From the NCBI RefSeq assembly GCF_003670275.1, contig NZ_QXJF01000019.1, positions 1-41,580 of the forward strand: 41,580 nt of DNA, given 5' to 3'. Shown here piece by piece: positions 15,224-23,182 of the stretch. Each line of letters starts with the position of its first letter. Position 1 is the first letter of the stretch. Source of the DNA: Helicobacter labetoulli. Its GTDB lineage: Bacteria > Campylobacterota > Campylobacteria > Campylobacterales > Helicobacteraceae. The notes beneath the pieces are model-generated. The model was not told where the DNA came from and did no database searches. It saw only the letters and a list, made by a program, of their open reading frames with translations. Made by a program: the position numbers and the translations under genes.

Positions 15224-15535
15224 CTATCTGCGCTTTGATTGTTTAATCTTATAGGTTGAAAGCACTTGTTTGAAAGTGTTTGGCGTATGCCATTTTGACT
15301 TTTTGCTGTCTCTTTCAAAGATTATAGTGCCTTGAACGCTTGTTTCAGATTTTTCAAAACTGCAAGTGAGATGTTGATAATCAGGGCTTAATCTAATAGA
15401 TACAGCTCTATGGCTCCAATCATCAAAGCAAACCTGACTTTCGCTTTTCCAATAGAAGCCATACTTGGTGTTTCCAAAACGCAAGGCTTCTTTTTTTTCG
15501 CTAAGAGTTAAAGAGTTGAAATCTTGTGCTGTCAT
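15224..15535 (-). CDS. Hypothetical protein, 103 aa
   Basis: Begins MTAQDFNSLTLSEKKEALRF; tryptophan/aromatic-rich middle (YGFYWKSESQVCFDDWSHRA) and a basic C-terminus (KWHTPNTFKQVLSTYKIKQS). Beta-rich, probably soluble. GAGGATG RBS. No family recognised. It lies 10 nt from the tRNA and is probably on the same transcript. Confidence 0.55.
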   Translation of the reverse strand: MTAQDFNSLTLSEKKEALRFGNTKYGFYWKSESQVCFDDWSHRAVSIRLSPDYQHLTCSFEKSETSVQGTIIFERDSKKSKWHTPNTFKQVLSTYKIKQSKRR

Positions 15536-15546
15536 AAGAACATCCT

Positions 15547-15786
15547 CTACTCAGCTCTTTCAAGCCTAAGCCTGAATTTGCCTTTGTTTTTTATGAGAAA
15601 CTCGGCGTGCTTATTATGCTCTTCTAAAAGAAACATTACTGTTGCTTTGATGGCATTTTCTGTGATATTTATGCCATTTTTGTCATAAAGCTTCTTTTGG
15701 CTTGCCGAAATATAAGCCTCTCCATAGCATATTTGATTCTTTTTCTTATCAAAATACACTTCTTTACCCAAATAAATATTGCTCAT
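15547..15786 (-). CDS. Hypothetical protein, 79 aa
   Basis: Begins MSNIYLGKEVYFDKKKNQIC, then AYISASQKKLYDKNGINITE and a helix ending KNKGKFRLRLERAE. AAAGGTAAAATATG start region. No family recognised. Confidence 0.55.
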   Translation of the reverse strand: MSNIYLGKEVYFDKKKNQICYGEAYISASQKKLYDKNGINITENAIKATVMFLLEEHNKHAEFLIKNKGKFRLRLERAE

Positions 15787-15798
15787 ATTTTACCTTTC

Positions 15799-15954
15799 TT
15801 AATGTAGTTTTTGATAATATACATAGACAAGCAATGCTAATAAAAGCAATGCCGCTGGCAACTGAAAGAAAAAACTTTTTAAACTATCTTGCGAAAAGCA
15901 TTCTTTGAATGTTCGCGATAGCTTATAACAAATGAATTGCAAAAATTTTTTCAT
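15799..15954 (-). CDS. Small membrane protein, 51 aa
   Basis: ATG 15954 follows GGAGG by about 4 nt. The product has a basic amphipathic N-terminus (MKKFLQFICYKLSRTFKECF) and one membrane helix (LPAALLLLALLVYVYYQ) near the C-terminus. Function unknown. Confidence 0.6.
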   Translation of the reverse strand: MKKFLQFICYKLSRTFKECFSQDSLKSFFFQLPAALLLLALLVYVYYQKLH

Positions 15955-15977
15955 CAAGCCTCCGTTCTTTTGCTTAT

Positions 15978-16238
15978 CTATGCGAAATGATACTCTTTAT
16001 GCCTCCCACTTTTCAAATCAGCTTCTGCTTGAGACAAAGCCATTTCACAAACTTTTTCAAGACTATGTTTATCCATATTCTTTCTAACTCCTAGCTGGAC
16101 TAGAGAAAAATCCTTATCTGAAGCCTTTACAAGAATATAGAAGCTTTTTTCATTGCTTTGCGGAATCCTTTCAACAAAGCTCTCAGCCGAGAGCTTTATG
16201 TCTGTGTTGTTATGCCTTATTGTTTTGTGTTTTAGCAT
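15978..16238 (-). CDS. Hypothetical protein, 86 aa
   Basis: Begins MLKHKTIRHNNTDIKLSAES; beta-like centre (KSFYILVKASDKDFSLVQLG) and a C-terminal helix (KVCEMALSQAEADLKSGRHK). AGGAGG RBS. No family recognised. Confidence 0.55.
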   Translation of the reverse strand: MLKHKTIRHNNTDIKLSAESFVERIPQSNEKSFYILVKASDKDFSLVQLGVRKNMDKHSLEKVCEMALSQAEADLKSGRHKEYHFA

Positions 16239-16246
16239 ATAGCCTC

Positions 16247-16567
16247 CTAAAGATAATTATCCGCAAAGAATGCTTCTTCATCAGGATCTTTTAATCGCTG
16301 TGATAATCTTTGAACGCCTCTGTCAAAGAGAGAAAGCAGCTCTTCCTCTGTCATACGAGAAGTTTCTATGGCTTCATCCATAACAAAGCAATCAGGGTTG
16401 CTTTTTTCTTGACAACCCTCAATCATCATACAAAAGCATAGATCATCATACTCGTCCAAATGCACTTTAGCTGAAACATTATAGTGTCCTTCGTTGTCTA
16501 GTCTAGGAATTTCTACTTCGGGGAATTTGAAATAAATCATTTCTAACCCCTTTAATACTTTACCCAT
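16247..16567 (-). CDS. Hypothetical acidic protein, 106 aa
   Basis: Begins MGKVLKGLEMIYFKFPEVEI; acidic with CFCMMIEGCQEKSNPDC (four cysteines near residues 43-58). C-terminal helical RMTEEELLSLFDRGVQRLSQ. AAGGAGG RBS. No family recognised. Confidence 0.55.
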   Translation of the reverse strand: MGKVLKGLEMIYFKFPEVEIPRLDNEGHYNVSAKVHLDEYDDLCFCMMIEGCQEKSNPDCFVMDEAIETSRMTEEELLSLFDRGVQRLSQRLKDPDEEAFFADNYL

Positions 16568-16571
16568 TTTT

Positions 16572-16973
16572 TTATCCTCCTTGTTGTTGGGCTTTATTTA
16601 TGCCTTGCGAGATACACTCTTTAACATAAAACATTGCATTGTTTTGCACTTCTAGTGCTGTTTCTAGGGTTTCTTTATGTAGCTCTAGCATTGCTTTTTC
16701 TGTTGTCTGATCTTTGCAATTAGTTATTTCTTTCTCTATGAAGGCTAATTGCTGTTGCAAATCATATTTTTTCTCAACAACTTGCGTGAATATATCTGCA
16801 GGTTTAATATGGCTGAGATTCTCGCTACTAAGCATTTCTACCTCTTTTTTAACATTTTGAACGACTTTGTGAATTTTTTCCGTCCTCTCTTTTGTAAATT
16901 TTCTTGCTTTTTCTTTTTCTTTAGCCACAAAAAACAAAAGTCCAAAGGCAACAATCACAAAAGCTACTTCCAT
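16572..16973 (-). CDS. Membrane-anchored coiled-coil protein, 133 aa
   Basis: N-terminal membrane helix (MEVAFVIVAFGLLFFVAK) followed by about 100 residues of charged helix (KARKFTKERTEKIHKVVQNV; YDLQQQLAFIEKEITNCKDQ). Type II orientation with the coiled coil outside or inside cannot be settled. It resembles phage spanin- or holin-partner-like proteins in layout only. Stop and start of the neighbouring genes lie within 3-5 nt. Confidence 0.55.
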   Translation of the reverse strand: MEVAFVIVAFGLLFFVAKEKEKARKFTKERTEKIHKVVQNVKKEVEMLSSENLSHIKPADIFTQVVEKKYDLQQQLAFIEKEITNCKDQTTEKAMLELHKETLETALEVQNNAMFYVKECISQGINKAQQQGG

Positions 16974-16976
16974 TTT

Positions 16977-17192
16977 CTAGTCTTTCCTATCTTGATTATT
17001 CTCTTTTTCTCTAAACATGTAAATATTTATGTCTTTGTCTTTCCTAAACTCTTCTACAATGGTTTGAACTGCTAAACCAAACAATGCCAAGAATATGGAA
17101 AAAGGTGGATAAGCCACAATCGCTATAAGCAAAAGCGTATGAAACATAACTAATGCGAGATGATCTTTTATGAACAATAAAATGCCACTCAT
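16977..17192 (-). CDS. Small two-helix membrane protein, 71 aa
   Basis: Hydrophobic segments about 12-30 (LALVMFHTLLLIAIVAY) and 31-48 (FSIFLALFGLAVQTIVEE), then a charged tail (KDKDINIYMFREKENNQDRK). AAGGAG-like RBS. Followed 3 nt later by the coiled-coil membrane protein, which suggests they act together. Confidence 0.55.
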   Translation of the reverse strand: MSGILLFIKDHLALVMFHTLLLIAIVAYPPFSIFLALFGLAVQTIVEEFRKDKDINIYMFREKENNQDRKD

Positions 17193-17526
17193 AAAGAAAC
17201 TCCTTTTTTTGTTTTGTTGTTGTTTTTTAAACCAATGGGAGCAAGTAAATCCAAATTGTAAAAGGTTTTGCTTCCAAACAATTTTGCCTTAAGAGAACGC
17301 CGTCCTTTTTATACTCTACCCAGAGTTTTTTTTGGCAGTTTTTTATCACTTCTTTTCCCATTTTGTTTATAAGTTTGTCACAAGTTGTTCTTTACTTGTG
17401 CTGGTTACGCACCACTCTATAAGGCAAAAAAAATCTTTCAGGGGTGGGGACCGCCGCTGCCCACTCGGGTTGTCGTTTTTTGGAAGGTTTTATTCTCATC
17501 ATATACAAAACCCCACCCCCTGTATC
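17193..17526 (-). other. Intergenic leader region with GC-rich repeat
   Basis: About 330 nt with no supported gene. It contains one copy of a 21-nt GC-rich sequence (17447-17467) also present at about 19.2 kb, and an ACTC...GAGTATAAAA hairpin (17310-17335 region, minus strand) matched by a similar one at about 18.55 kb. The A/T-rich runs near 17200-17225 precede the 71-aa gene and could form its leader. Confidence 0.45.
17447..17467 (-). repeat. GC-rich inverted-repeat motif, copy 1
   Basis: GTGGGGACCGCCGCTGCCCA plus C: about 76% GC in AT-rich DNA. GTGGG at one end pairs with CCCAC at the other. The flanking CCCGAG allows an alternative CCC/GGG hairpin on the minus-strand RNA. An identical copy starts at about 19199. 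Confidence 0.6.
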
Positions 17527-17844
17527 TTATCCGCTACAATGCAAAGCTTCTTCTATGCTTAGTCCTCTTCGGATTCTCTTTCGCACAGTCTCCACACTCA
17601 CTTGCAAATCATTGTCCTTGATATATTGTGCCAATGTCTTGTTTTTGTAAGTATATTTTGGTCTATATAGTTTATGGCTACTTGCATAGAAAAAGGCATC
17701 CTTGTTATTTTGTATGTCCTCTTGCCTGATATACAAAGAACAGCCGTTTTTAATTGCTTTTCTAGCCATAGCCATAATCTTAGCCTCTTCTGTCTTGTAT
17801 TCTAGCTGTGTTGCTATATTTTTTAGGTTGATTATTTTTGCCAT
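17527..17844 (-). CDS. Probable small DNA-binding protein, 105 aa
   Basis: ATG 17844 follows AGGAT by about 6 nt. The N-terminal half is helical (AKIINLKNIATQLEYKTEEA). The C-terminal segment YTYKNKTLAQYIKDNDLQVS followed by TVRKRIRRGLSIEEAL resembles the helix-turn-helix repeat found in phage proteins and HNH/intron-nuclease DNA-binding tails. Likely a regulator or DNA-binding accessory. It sits 1 nt from the MazG-like gene. Confidence 0.5.
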   Translation of the reverse strand: MAKIINLKNIATQLEYKTEEAKIMAMARKAIKNGCSLYIRQEDIQNNKDAFFYASSHKLYRPKYTYKNKTLAQYIKDNDLQVSVETVRKRIRRGLSIEEALHCSG

Positions 17845-17845
17845 A

Positions 17846-18490
17846 CTATATCCTACATAGAAAATAGTTCGCACCATACCATTTGGCATATTCCAGCACG
17901 GCTTCCTTTTCGTTGTGATATTTTACAGATACTTTGTATATATTTTCAAGCTCTAAAACTTCGTAGTGCTTAAGGTTTGTATCTGCCTCTAAAATATTAT
18001 ATAGCTCATCTATATCATACACGCCCTTGTCTTTGATGAATTTGTCAATAGATTCATCATACTTTCCTGTTCTTGAACTAATTTCTTTGATTGTTTCAAG
18101 CATGCAGAGATAAGGATTAAAACCAAGCATATAGATACAAGAAAATGCCAGCTGAATTACCTTTTCAAAAGCATTATTCATAAAAGATAAAAGCATATCC
18201 TCTATGGTATCGTGCATTTTTTGCTCTTCAAAGTTTGTGAGCGCAAGATTATCAAGTGGAATTTCAGTAATATATGAGCTCACATTGTATGCGTTTAACA
18301 CAAACACGCACATATCACAGAAGGCATCCACTCTTTCTACATTTGTTTTTGCACGATAAAGCTCCGCTACTTCCTCAAAGAAGTTGCCTTTTAATCCAGC
18401 TCCTTGCTTGCTTTGAGCTACATGTCGCTCATCTCTCCAAACTTTTAGCTTTGATTCTATATCAAGAATTTGCCCTTTAGTAATTATCAT
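17846..18490 (-). CDS. MazG-like / all-alpha NTP pyrophosphohydrolase
   Basis: 214 aa, all helical. FFEEVAELYRAKTNVERVDA followed by FCDMCVFVLNAY gives the EExxE...D/ExxD metal-binding pattern of the all-alpha NTP-pyrophosphatase superfamily. The later segment FNPYLCMLETIKEISSRTGK then KFIKDKGVYD resembles phage MazG-like proteins. Expected reaction: NTP to NMP plus PPi, for cleaning or retuning the nucleotide pool or lowering (p)ppGpp signalling. GGAG RBS; downstream of the 18626-18654 promoter. Confidence 0.65.
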   Translation of the reverse strand: MIITKGQILDIESKLKVWRDERHVAQSKQGAGLKGNFFEEVAELYRAKTNVERVDAFCDMCVFVLNAYNVSSYITEIPLDNLALTNFEEQKMHDTIEDMLLSFMNNAFEKVIQLAFSCIYMLGFNPYLCMLETIKEISSRTGKYDESIDKFIKDKGVYDIDELYNILEADTNLKHYEVLELENIYKVSVKYHNEKEAVLEYAKWYGANYFLCRI

Positions 18491-18625
18491 TTATTAACTC
18501 CAAATTTAGTGTAAAAAAGACAAAGGGGGGACGCCCTGTTTTATACTCGCCTGAGTTTGCGTTCAAAATTCAATGCCCCCTTTATCTTAGGCAAAAAAAC
18601 CTCCCTGTTCAAAGGGATTGTGTAA

Positions 18626-18654
18626 TTCTAACCTAAAATCTAAATACTTTTCAA
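18626..18654 (-). promoter_or_regulatory. Promoter TTGAAA-N17-TTAGAA
   Basis: Minus strand: TTGAAA (18649-18654) within TTCATTTGAAA, 17-nt spacer, -10-like TTAGAA (18626-18631). It lies in the 5' leader of the MazG-like gene, just after the end of the 167-aa gene. Confidence 0.5.
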
Positions 18655-18659
18655 ATGAA

Positions 18660-19163
18660 CTACACAACTCTAAACCTTACAACGATAGGTTCTTTGCCAA
18701 CTGGGCGCAAGCCTAAATCTACCAAATCGTCCTCCAACCACAATATCTTTTCAATCAAATAGCGATTATTTGCATAACTACTTCGCACATATTGCTTATA
18801 GCTTAGAGGCGAACATTCTGCGTGTTCTGTCACTTTTGAGGTATCAAACTCTTTTGAGGCATTTACTCCCTCTAAAGATAAGCCTGTGGTGATATTATAT
18901 TTTTCAGGCGGTTCGCTTAAAAGCATAAGCCCATAGGTAATAGACTCTGTCATACCTTCAATGAGAAAATCCATTGTTTTTTTGTCAAAGTCTAAATCTA
19001 TTTTTTTGACTAGATGCCTATTGCCTTTTGTGTCGTAAATGAAGTTCTTTTCTTCAAAGGCTCTTTTATCTTTGTCAAATACAAGTCCCGGTTCCATTTG
19101 GATTGTTTGGAATCGCTCCAAGTCTCCCTGCAATTTGTTTATTGCTCTAAGCTCATCAATCAT
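18660..19163 (-). CDS. Hypothetical protein, 167 aa
   Basis: Starts MIDELRAINKLQGDLERFQT (AAAAGGAG upstream). Acidic, soluble; contains FIYDTKGNRHLVKKIDLDFD and CSPLSYKQYVRSSYANNRYL; ends in beta-like EPIVVRFRVV. No family recognised. Its 5' leader carries the second copy of the GC-rich repeat. Confidence 0.55.
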   Translation of the reverse strand: MIDELRAINKLQGDLERFQTIQMEPGLVFDKDKRAFEEKNFIYDTKGNRHLVKKIDLDFDKKTMDFLIEGMTESITYGLMLLSEPPEKYNITTGLSLEGVNASKEFDTSKVTEHAECSPLSYKQYVRSSYANNRYLIEKILWLEDDLVDLGLRPVGKEPIVVRFRVV

Positions 19164-19198
19164 TTTTACTCCTTTTTTTTGTTGTTTTTGGTTGTGGC

Positions 19199-19219
19199 GT
19201 GGGGACCGCCGCTGCCCAC
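19199..19219 (-). repeat. GC-rich inverted-repeat motif, copy 2
   Basis: Identical to 17447-17467 (GTGGGGACCGCCGCTGCCCA plus C) and again flanked by CCCAAG/CCCGAG on the minus strand. It lies about 40 nt upstream of the 167-aa gene, in its leader RNA. Confidence 0.6.
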
Positions 19220-19280
19220 TTGGGTTTTTATTTCAAATAGATAGTTGGTTGCCGATAATACACATACCCCACGCCAAGCT

Positions 19281-19418
19281 TCAATCAAGCACGATAGATA
19301 GAAGCATAACCAACAATATCAAGCCAAAAATACAGACAACAAATATTGGGAAAAACCATTCCTCTATAAGCGTGTATGAGTCAGGCTTTTTCTTGTTTAT
19401 CCTCGTGCGCTTTCTCAT
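19281..19418 (-). CDS. Small membrane protein, 45 aa
   Basis: Starts MRKRTRINKKKPDSYTLIEE, then one membrane helix (FFPIFVVCIFGLILLVMLLS). The very basic N-terminus should stay in the cytoplasm. The ATG overlaps the methyltransferase stop (ATGA), with GAGGAG in the end of that gene. Function unknown. Confidence 0.6.
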   Translation of the reverse strand: MRKRTRINKKKPDSYTLIEEWFFPIFVVCIFGLILLVMLLSIVLD

Positions 19419-20029
19419 GCCATCTCCTCAAACTCTTCAAACAAACTAGGCTGATACAATCGCTCTCGTTTAGCGCTTGCCTTCTCGCCTAGTGATTGAT
19501 CGTATTTTTTTAACGATGCAAACATTAAGGATAATGGCAAAATGTCTTTACAGAAAAATGCACTCCCAAAATATGTAGCCTTTGTGGTTTCTTGCATATT
19601 GCCCCTTGTATGGTAATCCACTCTCAAATCAAATGCGAGAATCTGCAAGCTATTTTTCATAAACATTTCCACTCGTTTTTTGCCTTGAATACAGCTCACA
19701 GGCAAAAGCATTGCAAATGGCTTGTTGAGCTCGTAACATCTTTGCAAGACCTTATCCTTACAGCTAAATGGCGGATTTGATATTATTATATCAAAGTGCT
19801 TAGGCTTGTATGTGAAAAAATCTTTGCCCTCATCAATGTGAGAATGGATTACTTCATTTCGCGTTGATAGAAGCTTGACAAATGCACTCCACTCTTTGTC
19901 AAATGGACACCAAACGGTCTTGTTCCTTGGAATATATTTAAGCAAGGGTTCAACTGCATAAAAAGGTGTCATGCACTCATCTGAGCTTTCATCGTGCCTT
20001 GCATTTAAATATGCTTTATTTATTGCCAT
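19415..20029 (-). CDS. Phage-type DNA adenine methyltransferase-like protein with clamp motif
   Basis: 204 aa from ATG 20029. SSDECMTPFYAVEPLLKYIP then TVWCPFD is the phage Dam-like N-terminus, and DIIISNPPFS (about residues 81-89) is the catalytic NPPF motif of N6-adenine methyltransferases. PFAMLLPVSCIQGKKRVEMF matches the conserved phage family. The glycine-rich SAM-binding loop is not canonical, as is usual in this family, so some members may be inactive or act on other targets. The C-terminal tail ends LYQPSLFEEFEEMA: QPSLF fits the beta-clamp-binding consensus QL(S/D)LF. Overlaps the 112-aa gene upstream by 14 nt. Confidence 0.7.
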   Translation of the reverse strand: MAINKAYLNARHDESSDECMTPFYAVEPLLKYIPRNKTVWCPFDKEWSAFVKLLSTRNEVIHSHIDEGKDFFTYKPKHFDIIISNPPFSCKDKVLQRCYELNKPFAMLLPVSCIQGKKRVEMFMKNSLQILAFDLRVDYHTRGNMQETTKATYFGSAFFCKDILPLSLMFASLKKYDQSLGEKASAKRERLYQPSLFEEFEEMA

Positions 20030-20354
20030 TAGTGCATTCCTTCGCATATTCTTCGTGCAATGCCTTTGAAATTGGGGTTACCACTCTATCTATACTTTTT
20101 AGCCTTTGTATCATCACCTCAACTTGCTTTACAAAAATATCCCCCATAGGAATATCAAGCGTTTTAATCTCTTTAAGTATATCCATAAGCTCCGAAACAG
20201 CCAAAACAATTTCATCAGCTTCTTGGCGTGGATCAGGTGTTGCTCCTTGTTGATTAAGAGTGCGGATATTATCCATTGCAAACTCAGCCCTTGCAATAAC
20301 CTCATCAATTCTTTCGGACAATTCAGCAAATCTTTTCAGTGTCTTTTGGTTCAT
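20016..20354 (-). CDS. Hypothetical helical protein, 112 aa
   Basis: Starts MNQKTLKRFAELSERIDEVI and is helical throughout (EADEIVLAVSELMDILKEIK; VKQVEVMIQRLKSIDRVV), probably a coiled-coil or helical bundle. AAGGAAAG RBS. It lies between the thymidine kinase and methyltransferase genes. No family recognised. Confidence 0.55.
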   Translation of the reverse strand: MNQKTLKRFAELSERIDEVIARAEFAMDNIRTLNQQGATPDPRQEADEIVLAVSELMDILKEIKTLDIPMGDIFVKQVEVMIQRLKSIDRVVTPISKALHEEYAKECTNGNK

Positions 20355-20362
20355 TTCTTTCC

Positions 20363-21118
20363 TTATGCAAATGTTTTTTCTAAAATCTCTAAGCTGATTT
20401 TAGTTGGACTTTCAATCTCATAGCTTAACACAGGGTGCTTTTTTGCATATTCTAAAACCTTGTGAGCTGATTCTGCGTTAATAACAACTCTGTTACCTAT
20501 TTTTTTGAGTGGCACATTAGCTCTGCCACGAACATAAGACTTAAAAGACTGCCTAATTAAAGGATCAGGCATAAGCTGGGAAAGATAAATATCACCATTT
20601 TCCATTATCTGCATTCTTTCTCCTTTTTTGTTTTTAAAACATTCATCGCATAAAACAAGGTAATTGTCTCCAACCAAACCATCGCCTATATGATTTAGGG
20701 CACTATTTTCTTTGCCACAAACATCGCAATGAGCAAGCAGTAGCGTTAGTTTTGTGGAATGAGCCATTAGCCTTGAAATGCTACCCCACATTCTACCAAA
20801 AACATCTGATTGCAATCCAGCGGCAATAATTGTCTTTTTGTCTCTAGAAGCAAGCAAAAAATCTATAAAGGGTTTTTCAATAAATTGAGCCTCATCAACA
20901 AGAATAATATCGCTATCTATGGGCTTTTCTCTATCATTGACAAGCTTGATGTTTGAAGTATCAATGCTTGTGTCTCTTGTAATAAAATCCCTTTTATCCC
21001 TTCTTGAACGCACAAACACTATGCTCTTATCAGGATTTTCTGCGGATAGACGAGCATATTCTTTTAAAAGCATTTTGCTTTTTCCTGCTTTCATACTTCC
21101 AAGTATCAAATGTATCAT
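20363..21118 (-). CDS. tdk: Thymidine kinase (class II, tetrameric type)
   Basis: 251 aa. Catalyses ATP-dependent phosphorylation of thymidine to dTMP. Walker A GSMKAGKS (residues 7-14), DEAQFIEKPF with the catalytic/Mg-binding Asp-Glu, GLQSDVFGRMWGSI, and the structural zinc site CDVCGKEN ... CDECF. A domain of this class usually ends near residue 190-200; here about 55 more residues follow (QSFKSYVRGRANVPLKKIGN and on), a C-terminal extension of unknown role. Helicobacter and relatives often lack this enzyme, so the element may bring the salvage step. AAAGGA RBS. Confidence 0.9.
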   Translation of the reverse strand: MIHLILGSMKAGKSKMLLKEYARLSAENPDKSIVFVRSRRDKRDFITRDTSIDTSNIKLVNDREKPIDSDIILVDEAQFIEKPFIDFLLASRDKKTIIAAGLQSDVFGRMWGSISRLMAHSTKLTLLLAHCDVCGKENSALNHIGDGLVGDNYLVLCDECFKNKKGERMQIMENGDIYLSQLMPDPLIRQSFKSYVRGRANVPLKKIGNRVVINAESAHKVLEYAKKHPVLSYEIESPTKISLEILEKTFA

Positions 21119-21208
21119 TCCACAAATCCTTTAATCTTTGCATTTTTCAAAAAAAAAGTAAAAATAATCCACACACAAGGGTATTTGAACCAGTTTCAAC
21201 GGTTAAAA

Positions 21209-21418
21209 TCATTGTTTGTCAAGTGGTTTATTTTTTGCTACCACTCTGACATTGCAACTTGCTACAAAGTCGTGGCTACAATGTCTGCAATTATATTCAA
21301 AACTTTCACCCATTGCAAAACACTCCGCAATTGCATCTTTGATAAAAGAAGCCTTGAGTTTTCTCCTGCATTTAGGACATCTCAAAAAGAAATACATTTT
21401 TTTTGGTGCAATACTCAT
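21209..21418 (-). CDS. Small zinc-ribbon protein, 69 aa
   Basis: CPKCRRKL (about residue 14) and CRHCSHDF (about residue 44) form a four-cysteine zinc ribbon; another Cys pair flanks. N-terminus MSIAPKKMYFFLR, C-terminus basic. The layout resembles Ogr/Delta-like phage zinc fingers. AAAGGA RBS. Likely regulator or adaptor, adjacent to Rep. Confidence 0.55.
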   Translation of the reverse strand: MSIAPKKMYFFLRCPKCRRKLKASFIKDAIAECFAMGESFEYNCRHCSHDFVASCNVRVVAKNKPLDKQ

Positions 21419-21428
21419 TTTAATCCTT

Positions 21429-22547
21429 TCAAGCTAGATATTCTTCAGGGAACAATGAAGGCTCTTGGAACACTTTTGCCTTAGAGCTTTTGCTCTTTTT
21501 AGGTGTGCTGAATGGAGGAATTTGCCACTCATTTTTCTCTTGTGTTGATTTACTGAGAGCCTTGATTGCTATTTCCTTGTTTGGGCTCTGCAGTGATGAG
21601 CCCTGTATAAAAACATTGTCTTGCCTTTTGAAAGTAAAAATCCTTTCTTTCTTGTTGTAAGTTATACCCAAACCCTCTAACAACTCTCTGCTTTCTTCTA
21701 TGCTGTTAATCACACGATAATATTTTCTACTTTGTGTTTCTAAATCAAGAGGGCAACCGACAGATTCTAAAAGCTTGTCAAGCCCTATAGTTATTTCTTT
21801 ATGCGTAACAAAAAAGCGTATCATAGACTTTACAATACCGCTTTCACAGCTAAGTATTTCAGGCATAATGCTTTTATAGCATACGCTCATTTCTGTTTGA
21901 TAAAATGCCACATAGCTAGGGTCAAATTCCAAAAAGAACATACCATTGCTCTCTGAGAACACAATACGGCGGATAATGTTAAAGTCAAATGAGATATTTC
22001 TTCTGCCATTCTCGCTTTTAGATTGATACTTGATAACCGTGTCTCTTATCTGCTCTAGCATTGTTACGAGCCACTCAGTGTTTCTGCTTCCTTTTTTGTC
22101 TGAATAATACTCTAAGGCTTTATTTGCGTAAAAATAAACCTGAATAGAGCCATCAATTTGCGAGTAGCTTATCTTTTCAGCACAAATAATAGCACTATCT
22201 AAAATATCTCTATGCGTTTGTGTAAGTAAAACACGCCCACGCACAAATGCTTTTCCCCAAGGTGTGTCTAACTTTCTTACGCCTTTATTTTTCTTAAAAT
22301 CAAGGTAGATGTCTGAAGTCTCACTCACTTTGGTTAATGGCACAAAAATAGGGATTCTGCATTCTGTCATCGTAGGAGCAAGTGAGTGAATCTTTTTTGC
22401 AACTTCAGGCAAATGCGATACACTGGGTATTCTTGCAAATTTACTTGGAGAATACTCAATGTCTTTTATCGCATTTTTAATGATTGTTTCATCAATCTCA
22501 TTGTTTTCCTCAATGCTGATTGACTTTTTTTTGTCTAAGCAATTCAA
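21429..22547 (-). CDS. Probable plasmid replication initiator protein (TrfA/Rep-like)
   Basis: 372 aa from TTG 22547 (AGGAG about 10 nt upstream; an in-frame TTG 33 nt earlier is the alternative, no ATG is near). The core KAFVRGRVLLTQTHRDILDS is like the conserved G-x-x-L-T-Q-x-x-R-D-L-D start of plasmid initiators of the RepA/TrfA kind, followed by helix-rich, winged-helix-sized segments. The lysine-rich C-terminus ends FQEPSLFPEEYLA, a possible beta-clamp-binding peptide as in TrfA. The iteron-like repeats at 24720-24758 lie about 2.2 kb upstream, at the head of its operon. Assignment rests on pattern and context, not a database match. Confidence 0.5.
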   Translation of the reverse strand: MNCLDKKKSISIEENNEIDETIIKNAIKDIEYSPSKFARIPSVSHLPEVAKKIHSLAPTMTECRIPIFVPLTKVSETSDIYLDFKKNKGVRKLDTPWGKAFVRGRVLLTQTHRDILDSAIICAEKISYSQIDGSIQVYFYANKALEYYSDKKGSRNTEWLVTMLEQIRDTVIKYQSKSENGRRNISFDFNIIRRIVFSESNGMFFLEFDPSYVAFYQTEMSVCYKSIMPEILSCESGIVKSMIRFFVTHKEITIGLDKLLESVGCPLDLETQSRKYYRVINSIEESRELLEGLGITYNKKERIFTFKRQDNVFIQGSSLQSPNKEIAIKALSKSTQEKNEWQIPPFSTPKKSKSSKAKVFQEPSLFPEEYLA

Positions 22548-22655
22548 TCTTTTTAATCTCCTGTTTTTAAGGCACAACAAAACTTAGCACTTATTTTGTG
22601 CTTTTGTGCTTTTAGGTTAATTCTCTTGCTTTTGCGAGATAGTAGCCAAAGAATC

Positions 22656-23171
22656 CTAACAAATCATTTGCACGCCTTCTTTTTTTGCAATCTCAAGGAA
22701 AGAATCTAACAAATCATACGAAAAAAGCTCTTTATTTGGCTTATTTTTCGTTTTTATTTGATTAAGGCATATCTCACTATGGTTTGTTGCCTTTAAGCTC
22801 TTTTTGGTATGTTTTTTAAGCAAAGAATGAATAAATTTCAAGCCATCTGGGAATACAAGTGTTTTCACTCTTGTTTCTAATCCATAGCTAATAGGCTTGT
22901 TTCTCACTACAGCTGTGAAATAGCCTTTGTCAATGTATTCTTGGTATGGCTGATTATTGCTCATCAAGATTCCTTCATTCCGCAAAAACGCATACAACCT
23001 GTTTTTATCCATTCCTTTAACGCCTAGAGCCTTAGCGGCTTCTTGCATGTCAAATGCTCTGTATGGTGTTTTTGCCATATCGTGAAAAAACTCCACAGCC
23101 TCTTTAGTTTGTTGGAGTTTCTTTTTAATAAGCTTGTTTTCTGCTTCTAGCGCCTTTAAATCCTGTGTCAT
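22656..23171 (-). CDS. KilAC-domain (phage antirepressor-like) protein
   Basis: 171 aa from ATG 23171 (AGGAGG upstream). N-terminal coiled coil (LKALEAENKLIKKKLQQTKE), then MQEAAKALGVKGMDKNRLYA followed by FLRNEGILMSNNQPYQEYID with GYF: the KilA-C domain of phage antirepressors, which binds DNA. The normal N-terminal ANT/KilA-N domain is missing. Likely a regulator of the replication operon. Neighbours: a 340-aa unknown gene and rep. Confidence 0.75.
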   Translation of the reverse strand: MTQDLKALEAENKLIKKKLQQTKEAVEFFHDMAKTPYRAFDMQEAAKALGVKGMDKNRLYAFLRNEGILMSNNQPYQEYIDKGYFTAVVRNKPISYGLETRVKTLVFPDGLKFIHSLLKKHTKKSLKATNHSEICLNQIKTKNKPNKELFSYDLLDSFLEIAKKEGVQMIC

Positions 23172-23182
23172 TGTCAATCCTC

